Under the pieces are notes generated by a model. It did not search any database, was not told the origin of the DNA, and saw only the letters and a list, made by a program, of their open reading frames with translations. This document shows positions 29,692 through 39,654 of a stretch of 64,000 nt of DNA, piece after piece. The first letter of the stretch is position 1. Each line of letters opens with the position of its first letter. Where the stretch lies: the NCBI RefSeq assembly GCF_016031625.1, contig NZ_JACCHP010000005.1, positions 124,001 to 188,000 on the forward strand, written 5' to 3'. The stretch comes from Bradyrhizobium agreste. GTDB taxonomy: Bacteria; Pseudomonadota; Alphaproteobacteria; Rhizobiales; Xanthobacteraceae. The translations under genes were made by a program, and so were the position numbers.

Positions 29692-31361
29692 TGGCAAGCC
29701 CGGACGAATTGGTGTTTGCGCCGCTCGGCGGCGTCGGCGAGATCGGCATGAACCTGTCGATCTACGGCCTCGGCAACCGCCACCAGCGCGCCTGGCTCGC
29801 CGTCGATCTCGGAGTCTCCTTCGGCGACGAGGAGCATCTGCCGGGCATCGACCTGATCATGCCCGATATCTCCTTCCTGGAGAGGGAACGCAAGAACCTG
29901 ATGGGCCTCGTGCTGACGCACGCCCATGAGGATCATTTCGGCGCCATTATCGATCTCTGGCCGAAGCTGAAATGCCCGATCTACGCCACCAGGTTCAGCG
30001 CCACGCTGTTCGAGGCCAAATGCGCCGCCGAGCGCAATGCGCCCGAGATTCCGGTCACTGTGGTGCCTTCAGGCGGCCGTGTCGATATCGGCCCGTTCAA
30101 CGTCGAATTCATTCCCGTCGCGCATTCGATTCCTGAGGCGCATGCGCTCGCGATCCACACCGACGCCGGCATCGTGCTGCACACCGGCGACTGGAAGATC
30201 GACCCGACCCCGACGCTTGGCGCGCCGACCGACGAGAAGCGGCTGCGCGAATTGGGCGAAGAGGGCGTGCTCGCTTTGATCGGCGATTCCACCAATGCCG
30301 TGCGCGACGGTCGTTCGCCCTCCGAGGCCGAGGTCGCCAAAACCATCATCGACCTCGTGAAATCCGCAAAGGGCCGCGTCGCGGTGACGACGTTCGCCTC
30401 CAACGTCGCCCGTGTCAAAGCGGTGGCTGACGCCGCGAAAGCCGCCGACCGCGAGGTGGTCGTGGTCGGCCGGGCCATGGAGCGCGTGGTGCAGGTCGCG
30501 CGCGAGACCGGCTATCTCGAGGGCGTGCAGAATTTCCGTTCACCCGAGGTCTACGGCCACCTGCCGCAGGACAAGGTGCTGGCGCTGTGCACGGGAAGCC
30601 AGGGCGAGCCGCGCGCCGCGCTGGCCCGCATCGCCAATGACGACCATCCTGAGATCACGCTGAACCGCGGCGACAGCGTCATCTTCTCCTCGCGCACCAT
30701 TCCCGGCAACGAGAAGGCGGTCGGCTCGATCATCAACAATCTGGTGCTGCAGGGCGTCGAGGTCATCACCGACCGCGATGCGCTGGTCCACGTCTCCGGT
30801 CATCCCCGCCGCGACGAGCTGCGCGATTTGATCTCCTGGGTGAAGCCGCAGCTGCTGATCCCGGTCCACGGCGAGGCGCTGCACCTGCACGAGCACGCCA
30901 AGCTCGCCCGCGCCGCCGGCGTGCCGCGCGTGCTGGTCTGCCGCAACGGCGACCTCGTCAAGCTCGGTCCCGGCGATCCCGGCATCGTCGGCGAGGTGCC
31001 CTCGGGGCGTCTCTACAAGGACGGCACGATCCTGGAGGATTCCAAATCCCGTGCCGTGATCGAGCGGCGGCGCATGGGCTTTTCCGGCTGCGCCTTCGTT
31101 GCCATCGCGATGACCGCGCAGGGCGAACTCGCCGACGAACCCGAGCTCGATCTGGTCGGCATCCCCGAGAAGAACAGGGCGGGCGAGGCCTTCGACGACA
31201 TCGTCTTCGATGTCGTGATGTCGACCATCGAAGGCCTGCCGAGGGCACGCCGGCGCGATCCGGACGCTGTGGCTGAGTCGGTGCGACGCGCTGTCCGGGC
31301 CGTGATCAACGAACATTGGGGCAAAAAGCCCCCCTGTCTGGTACATGTACTGACGGTATAG
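29691..31361 (+). CDS. rnj: Ribonuclease J
   Basis: 556 residues from the ATG at 29691. A metallo-beta-lactamase/beta-CASP ribonuclease with endo- and 5'-exonuclease activity in mRNA decay and rRNA maturation. The zinc-binding HAHEDH motif is at residues 77-82, and further metal ligands lie in IPVAHSIPEAHAL and LHTGDWKID. The beta-CASP part has GDSTNAVRDG and FSSRTIPGNEKAV, and VSGHPRRDELRDL with LIPVHGEALHLHEHA follows. The C-terminal domain is present. Confidence 0.95.
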   Translation: MASPDELVFAPLGGVGEIGMNLSIYGLGNRHQRAWLAVDLGVSFGDEEHLPGIDLIMPDISFLERERKNLMGLVLTHAHEDHFGAIIDLWPKLKCPIYATRFSATLFEAKCAAERNAPEIPVTVVPSGGRVDIGPFNVEFIPVAHSIPEAHALAIHTDAGIVLHTGDWKIDPTPTLGAPTDEKRLRELGEEGVLALIGDSTNAVRDGRSPSEAEVAKTIIDLVKSAKGRVAVTTFASNVARVKAVADAAKAADREVVVVGRAMERVVQVARETGYLEGVQNFRSPEVYGHLPQDKVLALCTGSQGEPRAALARIANDDHPEITLNRGDSVIFSSRTIPGNEKAVGSIINNLVLQGVEVITDRDALVHVSGHPRRDELRDLISWVKPQLLIPVHGEALHLHEHAKLARAAGVPRVLVCRNGDLVKLGPGDPGIVGEVPSGRLYKDGTILEDSKSRAVIERRRMGFSGCAFVAIAMTAQGELADEPELDLVGIPEKNRAGEAFDDIVFDVVMSTIEGLPRARRRDPDAVAESVRRAVRAVINEHWGKKPPCLVHVLTV

Positions 31362-31371
31362 GGAGGGGAAT

Positions 31372-31776
<405 letters not shown>

Positions 31777-31785
31777 GGCCGCGTC

Positions 31786-32061
31786 ATGGCCATCCAGATC
31801 TCCACCGCGCTTGCGATCTACTTCGTCATCTGGTGGGTCGCGCTGTTCCTGACGCTGCCGTTCGGCGTGCGCAGCCAGCACGAGGAGGGCGTCGGCGCGC
31901 CCGGCACCGACCCCGGCGCGCCGATCCTGACGCGGATGGGCCGCAAGCTGATCTGGACCACGATCATCTCGGCCGTGATCTACGGCGTCGGCGTCGCCGC
32001 TTATCAGGCCGGCTATCTTTCGATCGAGCGCCTGTCGAAATTGATGGGAATGCCGTTTTAG
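31786..32061 (+). CDS. DUF1467 family membrane protein
   Basis: 91 residues with two membrane helices (about 8-28 and 54-76) separated by LPFGVRSQHEEGVGAPGTDP, the signature loop of DUF1467. The family has no known activity. It starts nine bases after mce and is the last gene of the run that begins with nuoN. In many alphaproteobacteria DUF1467 is followed directly by proS (recalled, not checked); here proS lies about 23 kb away. Confidence 0.9.
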   Translation: MAIQISTALAIYFVIWWVALFLTLPFGVRSQHEEGVGAPGTDPGAPILTRMGRKLIWTTIISAVIYGVGVAAYQAGYLSIERLSKLMGMPF

Positions 32062-32205
32062 TTTCATCTCTCACTTCGGCTACACGCTGGTGGCGGACAG
32101 CGTCGATTGTGATTACGATCCGGTCAAAAGAACGGCTGGGATCGGCTCGAGCTTCCTGGAGCGGGAGTAACGATCCGACCATGCCAAGCATGGGATGGGA
32201 TCGTC

Positions 32206-33486
32206 ATGGGGCAGGGGGACTACCGGATTCTGCATGAGGCCGACTTGCGGGCCTATCTCGCGGGCCTGCCGGACCTGAAGGGATTGCTCGGCGGCGAGCC
32301 GGCCGCGTGGGCGATCACCGAGGTCGGCGACGGCAACCTCAACCTCGTCTTCATCGTCAAGGGCGCGCGCGGCGGCATCGCCGTGAAGCAGGCGCTGCCC
32401 TATGTCCGCCTCGTCGGCGAGAGCTGGCCCTTGCCGTTGTCGCGCGCCCATTACGAATATCTCGCGCTGTCGCGCCAGGCCCAGCTCGCGCCCGGCCTCG
32501 TGCCGGCCGTGCTGCATCACGACGAGGCCCTGGCGCTGACCGTGATGGAGCTGCTCGAGCCCCACATCATCATGCGCAAGGGGCTGGTCGCGGCAACGCG
32601 CTATCCGCGCTTCGTCGACGACATCACGACCTTCATGGCGCGGACGCTGTTCTTCACCTCCGACCTTGCGCTATCAGCGGCGGAGAAGAAGGAGGCCATC
32701 GCGGCCTTTGCCGGCAACCACGCGCTGTGCAAGATCACCGAGGACCTGATCTTCACCGATCCCTACCGCATCGCCGAGCAGAACCGCTGGACCGCGCCCT
32801 ATCTCGACGGCCTCGCCGCGAGCTTGCGTGACGATCTGGAGCTGCACGTTGCGGTCTCCCGGCTGAAGCTGAAATTCATGGCGAGCCCGGAAGCGCTGAT
32901 CCATGGCGACCTCCACACCGGCTCGATCATGGTCACGGACAGCCAGACCCGGGTGATCGACCCGGAATTCGCGTTCTACGGTCCGATGGGTTTCGACGTC
33001 GGCGCCGTGCTCGCCAATCTCCTGATGGCCTATTTCGCCTCCGCCGGCCACGAGCGCACGCCTGGGGAGCGGCACGCGTTCGAGGGCTGGGTGCTGGAGA
33101 CGGTCGAGCAGGTCTGGAACCAGTTTGCCCGAAAATTCCTCGACCTCTGGCGCGCCGGCGCGGCCGGTGACGCCTATCCGCGCTCTCTCTTTCCGGGCGA
33201 GAAGGGGGCCGCGCGGCTGGAGGCCGAGCGGCAGGCCACCATGCAGCGCCTGTTCAGCGATGCGGTCGGGTTCGCCGCTGCAAAAATCATCCGCCGCATC
33301 TTCGGTCTCGCCCACAACATCGACTTCGAGCTGATCGAGGATGCAAAGAAACGCGCCGTCAGCGAGGCCCGTGCCGTGCGGCTGGCGCGCGCGATGATGG
33401 CGGAGCCGGGGACATTTTCTGTGATCGCCGACGTCACCGCCGCCGCGCGAAATCTGCGCGATTGGATGCCGGAATTGTCAGGCTGA
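32206..33486 (+). CDS. mtnK: S-methyl-5-thioribose kinase
   Basis: 426 residues, matching MtnK. It phosphorylates methylthioribose in the methionine salvage pathway. The choline-kinase-like catalytic motif EALIHGDLHTGSIMV has its histidine at residue 233, followed by the metal-binding DPEFAFYGPMGFDVGAVLAN. The N-terminal GDGNLNLVFIVKG forms the nucleotide loop. No mtnA isomerase or other salvage gene is adjacent. The next genes, 200 bases downstream, encode a peptide-type ABC transporter. Confidence 0.93.
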   Translation: MGQGDYRILHEADLRAYLAGLPDLKGLLGGEPAAWAITEVGDGNLNLVFIVKGARGGIAVKQALPYVRLVGESWPLPLSRAHYEYLALSRQAQLAPGLVPAVLHHDEALALTVMELLEPHIIMRKGLVAATRYPRFVDDITTFMARTLFFTSDLALSAAEKKEAIAAFAGNHALCKITEDLIFTDPYRIAEQNRWTAPYLDGLAASLRDDLELHVAVSRLKLKFMASPEALIHGDLHTGSIMVTDSQTRVIDPEFAFYGPMGFDVGAVLANLLMAYFASAGHERTPGERHAFEGWVLETVEQVWNQFARKFLDLWRAGAAGDAYPRSLFPGEKGAARLEAERQATMQRLFSDAVGFAAAKIIRRIFGLAHNIDFELIEDAKKRAVSEARAVRLARAMMAEPGTFSVIADVTAAARNLRDWMPELSG

Positions 33487-33686
33487 GAGGACTTCGCTCG
33501 CGCGCGCTCCACGCTCAGTCAGGGCGCCCCTCGGCATGCCCGCCCGATGACGCACCGCGTCAATGCCTCCGCCAAAGGACTGCCTCAGGAACCGGCATCG
33601 CCTGCCGTCAAAACGAAGCTTGCCTTCGGCCGCCGACGAATGATCAAATCGCGTGTCGGAATTCGCCTGCGTTGTCGGGGGGACAC

Positions 33687-35276
33687 ATGATATTCAAGAC
33701 CATTGCGATCGTGGCCGGTTTGGGACTGGCGCTCAGCGCCACAGCGGAGGCCCAGGCCCCGCGCAAGGGCGGAACCATCCGCATGACGGCGCCCTACGGC
33801 TCGAGCTTCACCAGCCTCGACATTCACACCACGCAGCGCGCCCAGGACGAGATCTACGCCAAGGCCCTGCACCGTTCGCTCTACATCTGGAATTCGGCGG
33901 AAGGCAAGCCGGTGCTGGAGCTCGCCAAGGAGGACGTGGTCTCGGGCGGAGGCCTCGTTCACACCTTCAAGCTGCGGGACGATGCCTATTTCCACAGCGG
34001 CCGCAAGATGACCGCCGACGACGTCATCTGGTCCTACAATCGCATCATGGACGGCAGCAAGGCCTATCCCGGCGCGCGTTACGTCCGTGTGATCGAGGGC
34101 GCGGCCGCAGTCGAGAAGGGCCAGGCCAAGGAGATCTCCGGCCTGAAGAAGATCGACGACTTCACCATCGAGATGAAGCTGACCGAGAAGGTCGATCCGG
34201 GCTTCTATTTCTTCACCGCGCTGACCTCGATCTATCCCGCCGACGAGGCCGCCAAGGAGAGCTTCATCCAGAAGCCGATCGGTCTCGGGCCCTTCAAGTT
34301 CGTCGAGCACGTGCCGGGATCGCGCATCGTCCTGGAGCGCTGGGACCGGTTCTACAAGCCCGGCAAGCCCTATGCCGACAAGATCGTCGTGTCGGTCATG
34401 GGCGAGGCCGCGGCGCGCGACGTTGCCTTCCGCAACAAGGAGATCGACACCTCGGTGCTGGGCCCTGCGCAATACGTCGCCTACCAGTCCGATGCCGACC
34501 TCAAGGGCACCATCGTCGAGGTCGCCGAAGTGTTCACGCGCTATATGGGGATGAATCCCACATTCAAGCCGTTCTCCGACAAGCGCGTGAGGCAGGCGAT
34601 CAATTACGCCATCGACACCGACTTGATCATCAACAAGCTGGTCAAGGGCAAGGCCTATCGCGCCACCAGCTGGCTGCCGCTGACCGCGCCGGGTTACGAC
34701 AAGGCGATGAAGCCTTACCCCTACGATCCCGCCAAGGCCAAGCAGCTGCTCACCGAGGCCGGCTACGCGTCCGGCTTCGAGTTCGAATGGACCACCAGCC
34801 AGAATGAGAGCTGGGGCCTGCCGATCGTCTCGGCCGTCATCCCGATGCTCGACAAGGTCGGCATCAAGGCCAAGGTCAAGCAGGTCGAGACCGCCGTGCT
34901 GGCGGAGGTGGTTCGCACCGGCGATTACCAGGCTTTCATCTATTCCCAGGCAAGCGGCCCGGATCCGCAAGCCGCGCTGAAATGCTTCCATTCGTCGACG
35001 CCGCAGTCGGCCTGTAACTACACGGCCTTCAAGAATGCCGACTTCGACAAGATCCTCGACGAGGCCGGACAGGCCGACGATCCCGCAAAGCGCATCCAGC
35101 TGCTGCAGAAGGCCAATGCGCTGCTCTACGAGGAGGCGCCGGTCTGGTTCTTCAACTACAACAAGGCGGTCATGGCGGTGCAGCCGTGGCTGAAGGGCAT
35201 TCAGCGGAACGCGACGGAGCTGACCCACCAGAACGTCGAGGACCTCTGGGTCGACGAGACCTCGCCCGCGAAGTGA
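33687..35276 (+). CDS. ABC transporter substrate-binding protein (family 5, peptide/opine type)
   Basis: 529 residues from the ATG at 33687, behind a GGGGGGA stretch. The signal peptide is MIFKTIAIVAGLGLALSATA, cleaved near AEAQA. The SBP_bac_5 fold is recognisable from the domain-I opening (RKGGTIRMTAPYGSSFTSLD), DDAYFHSGRKMTADDVIWSY and the C-terminal LLYEEAPVWFFNYNKAV. It binds solute in the periplasm for the two permeases and two ATPases that follow. The substrate cannot be read from sequence; family members carry oligopeptides, dipeptides, opines or similar compounds. Confidence 0.93.
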   Translation: MIFKTIAIVAGLGLALSATAEAQAPRKGGTIRMTAPYGSSFTSLDIHTTQRAQDEIYAKALHRSLYIWNSAEGKPVLELAKEDVVSGGGLVHTFKLRDDAYFHSGRKMTADDVIWSYNRIMDGSKAYPGARYVRVIEGAAAVEKGQAKEISGLKKIDDFTIEMKLTEKVDPGFYFFTALTSIYPADEAAKESFIQKPIGLGPFKFVEHVPGSRIVLERWDRFYKPGKPYADKIVVSVMGEAAARDVAFRNKEIDTSVLGPAQYVAYQSDADLKGTIVEVAEVFTRYMGMNPTFKPFSDKRVRQAINYAIDTDLIINKLVKGKAYRATSWLPLTAPGYDKAMKPYPYDPAKAKQLLTEAGYASGFEFEWTTSQNESWGLPIVSAVIPMLDKVGIKAKVKQVETAVLAEVVRTGDYQAFIYSQASGPDPQAALKCFHSSTPQSACNYTAFKNADFDKILDEAGQADDPAKRIQLLQKANALLYEEAPVWFFNYNKAVMAVQPWLKGIQRNATELTHQNVEDLWVDETSPAK

Positions 35277-35283
35277 CACGCGC

Positions 35284-35317
35284 GCTCCCGCCTAGCGCCA
35301 AAGGCGAGGGAGGGAGC
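35284..35317 (+). promoter_or_regulatory. Intercistronic hairpin after the binding-protein gene
   Basis: GCTCCCGCCTAGCGCC and GGCGAGGGAGGGAGC pair around an AAA loop with small bulges. It lies between the binding-protein gene and the permease genes. Such hairpins often stabilise the upstream mRNA so the binding protein is made in excess; here that is inference. Confidence 0.45.
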
Positions 35318-35331
35318 GGGGAAAAGTTGAG

Positions 35332-36255
35332 ATGCTCGCGTTCCTGATCCGCCGCGTCCTGCAGACCATCCCGACCGTGCTCGCCGTGGTGCTGCTGGTG
35401 TTCGTGCTGTTCAGCGTCGTTCCCGGCAGCATCGTCTCGACCATGAGCGACGACAGCGATCCGCAAGTCGAGCTGCGCATGAAGAAGCAGCTCGGCCTCG
35501 ATCAGCCCGTCTATATGCGCTTCGGCGCCTATGTCGCGCGACTCGCGACCGGCGATCTCGGGGCCTCGTTCCGGACCCGTGAGCCTGTCACGGCCATGAT
35601 CGCCAAGCGGGCCTGGCCGACGCTGCAGCTGATCTTCGCATCCATGGCGTTTGCGGTTCTGCTCGGCGTGCCGCTCGGCTTCGTCGCGGCCTTGCGGCCG
35701 GGCAGCCTCGTCGACACCGTCTCGATGATGCTGGCGGTGTCGGGCCTGTCTTTGGCCAAGTTCTGGCTCGGACTGCTGTTGATGTACCTGTTCGCGCTCA
35801 AGCTCGGCTGGCTGCCGAGTTTCGGCTATGGCGACGGCAGCCTCAAATATCTGATCCTGCCCGCCGTGACGCTCGGCGTCTCGCCGATGGCGCTGCTGGC
35901 GCGAACGACGCGCGCCGCGGTGCTCGAGATCATGACCGCGGACTTCGTCCGCACGGCGCGCTCGAAGGGCATGAGCGAGACCAGGGTCGTCAAGTGGCAC
36001 GTGATGCGCAATGCGCTCGTTCTCATCCTCACGACCATGGGCCTGCAATTCGGCGCGCTGATGGGGCAGGCTGTCGTGGTCGAGAAACTGTTCTCCTGGC
36101 CGGGCATCGGCTCGCTGCTGGTCGACAGCGTGCTCCAGCGCGATATTCCCGCCGTCCAGGGCTCCATCCTCGTCGTGGTGCTGTTCTTTCTGGCGATCAA
36201 TCTCTTGATCGACGTGCTCTACGGCGTGATCGATCCCAGGATCAGATACGCATGA
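35332..36255 (+). CDS. ABC transporter permease (DppB/OppB type)
   Basis: 307 residues with six membrane helices. The N-terminus MLAFLIRRVLQTIPTVLAVV is the usual OppB/DppB start, FRTREPVTAMIAKRAWPTLQ precedes the transport core, and the ATPase-contact loop is FVRTARSKGMSETRVVKWHV. It forms the channel heterodimer with the next permease, and the two genes overlap as ATGA. Confidence 0.94.
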   Translation: MLAFLIRRVLQTIPTVLAVVLLVFVLFSVVPGSIVSTMSDDSDPQVELRMKKQLGLDQPVYMRFGAYVARLATGDLGASFRTREPVTAMIAKRAWPTLQLIFASMAFAVLLGVPLGFVAALRPGSLVDTVSMMLAVSGLSLAKFWLGLLLMYLFALKLGWLPSFGYGDGSLKYLILPAVTLGVSPMALLARTTRAAVLEIMTADFVRTARSKGMSETRVVKWHVMRNALVLILTTMGLQFGALMGQAVVVEKLFSWPGIGSLLVDSVLQRDIPAVQGSILVVVLFFLAINLLIDVLYGVIDPRIRYA

Positions 36256-37073
36256 AGCTCCGCGCCAATCTCGTCATCGGCGGGTCGTTGTTCGCGCTGG
36301 CGATCGTCGTCGGCCTGCTCGCGCCCTGGCTGGCACACACCGATCCCGTCATGGACGCCAACCTCATGAATGCGGAGGAGCCCCCGAGCTGGACCTGGTG
36401 GTTCGGCACGGACGGGCAGGGCCGCGACATCTATTCCCGCGTCCTCTACGGCGCGCGCGTCTCGCTGACGGTCGGCATCGTCTCCCAGCTCATCAACAGC
36501 GTCATCGGCGTGGCGCTCGGCCTGAGCGCCGGCTACTTCGGCGGCTGGTGGGACGATATCGTCAACGCCCTGACCAATCTCATGCTGGCGATCCCCTCGC
36601 TGATCTTCGCGCTCGCCATCATGGCGGTGCTGGGTCCCGGCCTGACCAGCCTGTTGATCGCGCTCGGGCTGACCAACTGGTCGTTCACCTGCCGCCTCGC
36701 ACGGGCCTCGGCGCTGTCGCTGCGGAGCCAGGGCTACGTGCAGGCGGCCACCGTCCTCGGCTACGGTGATGCGCGCATCATGATCACGCAGCTGCTGCCG
36801 AACATGCTGGGGCCCATCGTCGTCATCGGCACGCTGGGCATGGGCAGCGCGGTGCTGTCCGAAGCTGTATTGTCGTTCCTGGGCCTCGGCGTCCGCCCGC
36901 CCTTTCCGAGTTGGGGCAGCATGTTGTCGGAGGCGCGCGAGCAGATCACGACGGCGCCGTGGCTTTCGATTTTTCCCGGTCTTGCCATCTTCCTGACCGT
37001 GCTCGGCCTCAATCTGCTCGGCGACGGTCTGCGCGACATTCTCGATCCGCAATCGCGGAGCCGGCGCACATGA
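36252..37073 (+). CDS. ABC transporter permease (DppC/OppC type)
   Basis: 273 residues with about six membrane helices. The family motif FGTDGQGRDIYSRVLYGARV follows the first helix, and the ATPase-contact loop lies at SQGYVQAATVLGYGDARIMI. The end contains LNLLGDGLRDILDPQSR, typical of DppC. Overlaps of four bases with both neighbours show a tightly coupled operon. Confidence 0.94.
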   Translation: MKLRANLVIGGSLFALAIVVGLLAPWLAHTDPVMDANLMNAEEPPSWTWWFGTDGQGRDIYSRVLYGARVSLTVGIVSQLINSVIGVALGLSAGYFGGWWDDIVNALTNLMLAIPSLIFALAIMAVLGPGLTSLLIALGLTNWSFTCRLARASALSLRSQGYVQAATVLGYGDARIMITQLLPNMLGPIVVIGTLGMGSAVLSEAVLSFLGLGVRPPFPSWGSMLSEAREQITTAPWLSIFPGLAIFLTVLGLNLLGDGLRDILDPQSRSRRT

Positions 37074-38050
37074 CAGGCAGGCCGCTGCTCGAGGTAGAGG
37101 ATCTCCGCATCGATCTCGATGACGGATCGAGGCGCGTTGCCGCGGCCGAAGGCGTTTCGTTCCGCATCGACCGCGGCGAGACGTTCGGCCTGGTCGGCGA
37201 GTCCGGCTGCGGCAAGAGCATCACGGCGCTCGCCTTGATCGGCCTGCTGCGGCCGCCCTTGTCGATCGGCGGCGGCGTCATCCGGTTCGAGGGACAGGAG
37301 ATCCAGCACCTCTCCGCCGCCAGGCAACGGCAGCTGCGCGGCAATCGCATCGCCATGATCTTCCAGGAGCCGATGACGGCGCTGAACCCGGTCTCGCCGG
37401 TGGGGCGGCAGATCGCCGAGATGTTCGTGCTGCACAGGGGCAAGAGCTGGCGGGAGGCCAACCAGCTGGCGGTCGAGGCGCTCGCGAGCGTCCGCGTCCC
37501 CGCGCCCGAGCGGCGCGTGAAGGACTATCCGCATCAGCTGTCCGGCGGGATGCGCCAGCGCGTGATGATCGCCATTGCGCTCGCCTGCGGTCCGGACCTC
37601 TTGATCGCCGACGAGCCGACCACGGCGCTCGATGTCACCGTGCAGGCCGAGATCATCGAGCTGATGCGTAATCTGTGCGCCGAGCGCGGAACGGCGATCC
37701 TGATGATCAGTCACGATCTCGGCCTCGTTGCCAATGTCTGCCGCCGCGTCGCCGTCATGTATGCCGGCCGCATCGTCGAGGAGCGCGGCTCGGCCGACAT
37801 CTTCCGCGCGCCCTCCCATCCCTATACGCAGGGCCTCGTCGACTCGCTGCCGCGGCTTGGCAGCCGCGCTGCGCTCGGCCGCAGCAGGCTGAAGGAGATC
37901 GCGGGCGTCGTGCCTGCGATCACGCGCTTCCCGGATGGCTGCCGGTTCAATCCGCGTTGCACGCAGGCGACGGACATTTGCCGAACCACCGCGCCGCAGG
38001 CGGATGGGCTGGAGGCGGGCGGTTTCGTCCGGTGTCACCACCATGCATGA
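37070..38050 (+). CDS. ABC transporter ATP-binding protein (DppD/OppD type)
   Basis: 326 residues. Walker A is [14 protein letters not shown], the signature is [17 protein letters not shown], Walker B is [14 protein letters not shown], and the switch histidine is in ISHDLGLV. The C-terminal oligopeptide-ABC domain includes [17 protein letters not shown], a cysteine set typical of this branch. It pairs with the next ATPase to drive the transporter. Confidence 0.95.
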   Translation: MTGRPLLEVEDLRIDLDDGSRRVAAAEGVSFRIDRGETFGLVGESGCGKSITALALIGLLRPPLSIGGGVIRFEGQEIQHLSAARQRQLRGNRIAMIFQEPMTALNPVSPVGRQIAEMFVLHRGKSWREANQLAVEALASVRVPAPERRVKDYPHQLSGGMRQRVMIAIALACGPDLLIADEPTTALDVTVQAEIIELMRNLCAERGTAILMISHDLGLVANVCRRVAVMYAGRIVEERGSADIFRAPSHPYTQGLVDSLPRLGSRAALGRSRLKEIAGVVPAITRFPDGCRFNPRCTQATDICRTTAPQADGLEAGGFVRCHHHA

Positions 38051-39065
38051 ACCGCAGGGGCGAACGGATGACGATGTGATCCTCAGCGTGGAGGATCTCG
38101 CCGTCCATTTTCCGCTTCGAGGCGGCCTGCTGGGCCGGGGCCGCCGGCTGCTCCGCGCCGTCGACGGCGTCGACCTCAGGCTGAAGCGCGGCGAATGCCT
38201 CGGCCTTGTCGGCGAGTCCGGCTCCGGCAAGTCGACCGTCGCGCTCTCGATCCTCGGCCTGCTCACGCCGACGCGCGGCCGCATCGTGCTGGACGGGCAG
38301 GTCGTCACGAACCGGCAATCCGGCGACCGGAAGGCGCTGGCCCGCATCGTGCAGATCGTGTTCCAGGATCCCTACGCCTCGCTCAATCCGCGCCAGACCG
38401 TTCGCCGCACGCTCGAAGATCCCCTGCGTGTGCACGGCGTGAGGGCGAAAAGCGAGATCGAGGACCGCGTCGCGACGATGCTGAGGCACGTCGGCCTGCG
38501 CCCCGAGCAGGCCGACCGCTATCCGCATGAATTCTCCGGCGGCCAGCGCCAGCGCATCGGCATCGCCCGCGCGCTGATCCTCAACCCCAGAATCGTCATC
38601 TGCGACGAGCCGGTCTCGGCGCTCGACGTCTCGATCCGCGCGCAGATCATCAACCTGCTGCTGGAATTGAAGGACACGCTCGGCCTGTCCTACATCATCA
38701 TCAGCCACGACCTCGGCGTCGTCGAGCACATGAGCGACCGCGTCGCCGTGATGTATTTAGGCCGCATCGTGGAGAACGGCGACTGGCGCGAGATCTTCGA
38801 GCGTCCCGCGCACCCCTATACGCAGGCCCTGATCGCCGCCATCCCCGATCCGCTGCGCCACGCCCCGCTGGCCACGACCGGCGGCGACCTGCCCAATCCG
38901 CTCAACCCGCCGAACGGCTGCGCCTTCAGCCCGCGCTGTCGGTATGCGGAAGCGGTGTGTCGGAGCGAGCCGGGGCCGGCGTTGGAGACGCGGGGCGACG
39001 GGCATGCGGTGAGGTGCTTGCGAGTTGACGAGATCGCCAGTCAGACGGCATTGGCCGCGACGTAG
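38043..39065 (+). CDS. ABC transporter ATP-binding protein (DppF/OppF type)
   Basis: 340 residues. Walker A is GESGSGKSTVALSI, the Q-loop is VFQDPYASLNPRQTV, the signature is EFSGGQRQRIGIARAL, and Walker B is IVICDEPVSALDVS. The C-terminal domain contains CAFSPRCRYAEAVCRSEP. The start [12 protein letters not shown] overlaps the upstream gene by eight bases. It is the last gene of the transporter operon; a convergent gene begins about 110 bases on. Confidence 0.95.
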   Translation: MHEPQGRTDDDVILSVEDLAVHFPLRGGLLGRGRRLLRAVDGVDLRLKRGECLGLVGESGSGKSTVALSILGLLTPTRGRIVLDGQVVTNRQSGDRKALARIVQIVFQDPYASLNPRQTVRRTLEDPLRVHGVRAKSEIEDRVATMLRHVGLRPEQADRYPHEFSGGQRQRIGIARALILNPRIVICDEPVSALDVSIRAQIINLLLELKDTLGLSYIIISHDLGVVEHMSDRVAVMYLGRIVENGDWREIFERPAHPYTQALIAAIPDPLRHAPLATTGGDLPNPLNPPNGCAFSPRCRYAEAVCRSEPGPALETRGDGHAVRCLRVDEIASQTALAAT

Positions 39066-39174
39066 CGACTTGCTCAATGTCCGCTTCGACCCGAAAGCGA
39101 CCGAATTGCTGTGCCGCCGCGAAGTGACGCGATGGGCCGAGAGGCGACATTAAAGATTTTTCGATGTAGCGGGC

Positions 39175-39654
39175 CTATTTTGGTGGCGGACTGTCGGCGT
39201 TCCAAGTGTCGCGCCAATAGAGCCATTTACCGCCGACCTTTTTCGATACTGACAGAAACTTGCCGGTCTCGACCACATTCCCTGCCTTGTCCTTGATCGT
39301 ATAGGAGCCCGAAGACCAGCCCTGGTTGCCGTTGGCGCCGCCATCCTGTTTGTCGGCGAAACTGAACACAAGACCGGCCTTGGCTGCTTCCGAAGACATG
39401 TTCGCCAGGAAAGTGCGAATGGCGTCGCGACCCGTCACAGCCGGTGCGTTGGGCGGCATCAACACTGCGCGTTCGTCGTACAACTTCGCCATCGCATCGC
39501 CGTCGGCGGCCGTGAAGCCTTTTAGCCAAGCCTGATCGGCCGCGTGGAGTGCCTTCACCTCCGCCTCCGGTCCGGCAGCCCACGCCGGCAAACCTACAAC
39601 GGAGAACATCATGAAGAACGATATGACATTTGCGACTTGAGCTACTGTGCGCAT
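39175..39654 (-). CDS. Secreted SnoaL-like/DUF4440 protein
   Basis: 159 residues. A signal peptide (MRTVAQVANVISFFMMFSVV.. ending PAWAAG) is followed by a cone-shaped NTF2-like domain: KALHAADQAWLKGFTAADGD and AMAKLYDERAVLMPPNAPAV, then RDAIRTFLANM and KWLYWRDTWNAD. The family includes both ketosteroid-isomerase-like enzymes and non-enzymatic domains, so the role is open. It is convergent with the ABC operon and looks monocistronic. Confidence 0.8.
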   Translation of the reverse strand: MRTVAQVANVISFFMMFSVVGLPAWAAGPEAEVKALHAADQAWLKGFTAADGDAMAKLYDERAVLMPPNAPAVTGRDAIRTFLANMSSEAAKAGLVFSFADKQDGGANGNQGWSSGSYTIKDKAGNVVETGKFLSVSKKVGGKWLYWRDTWNADSPPPK

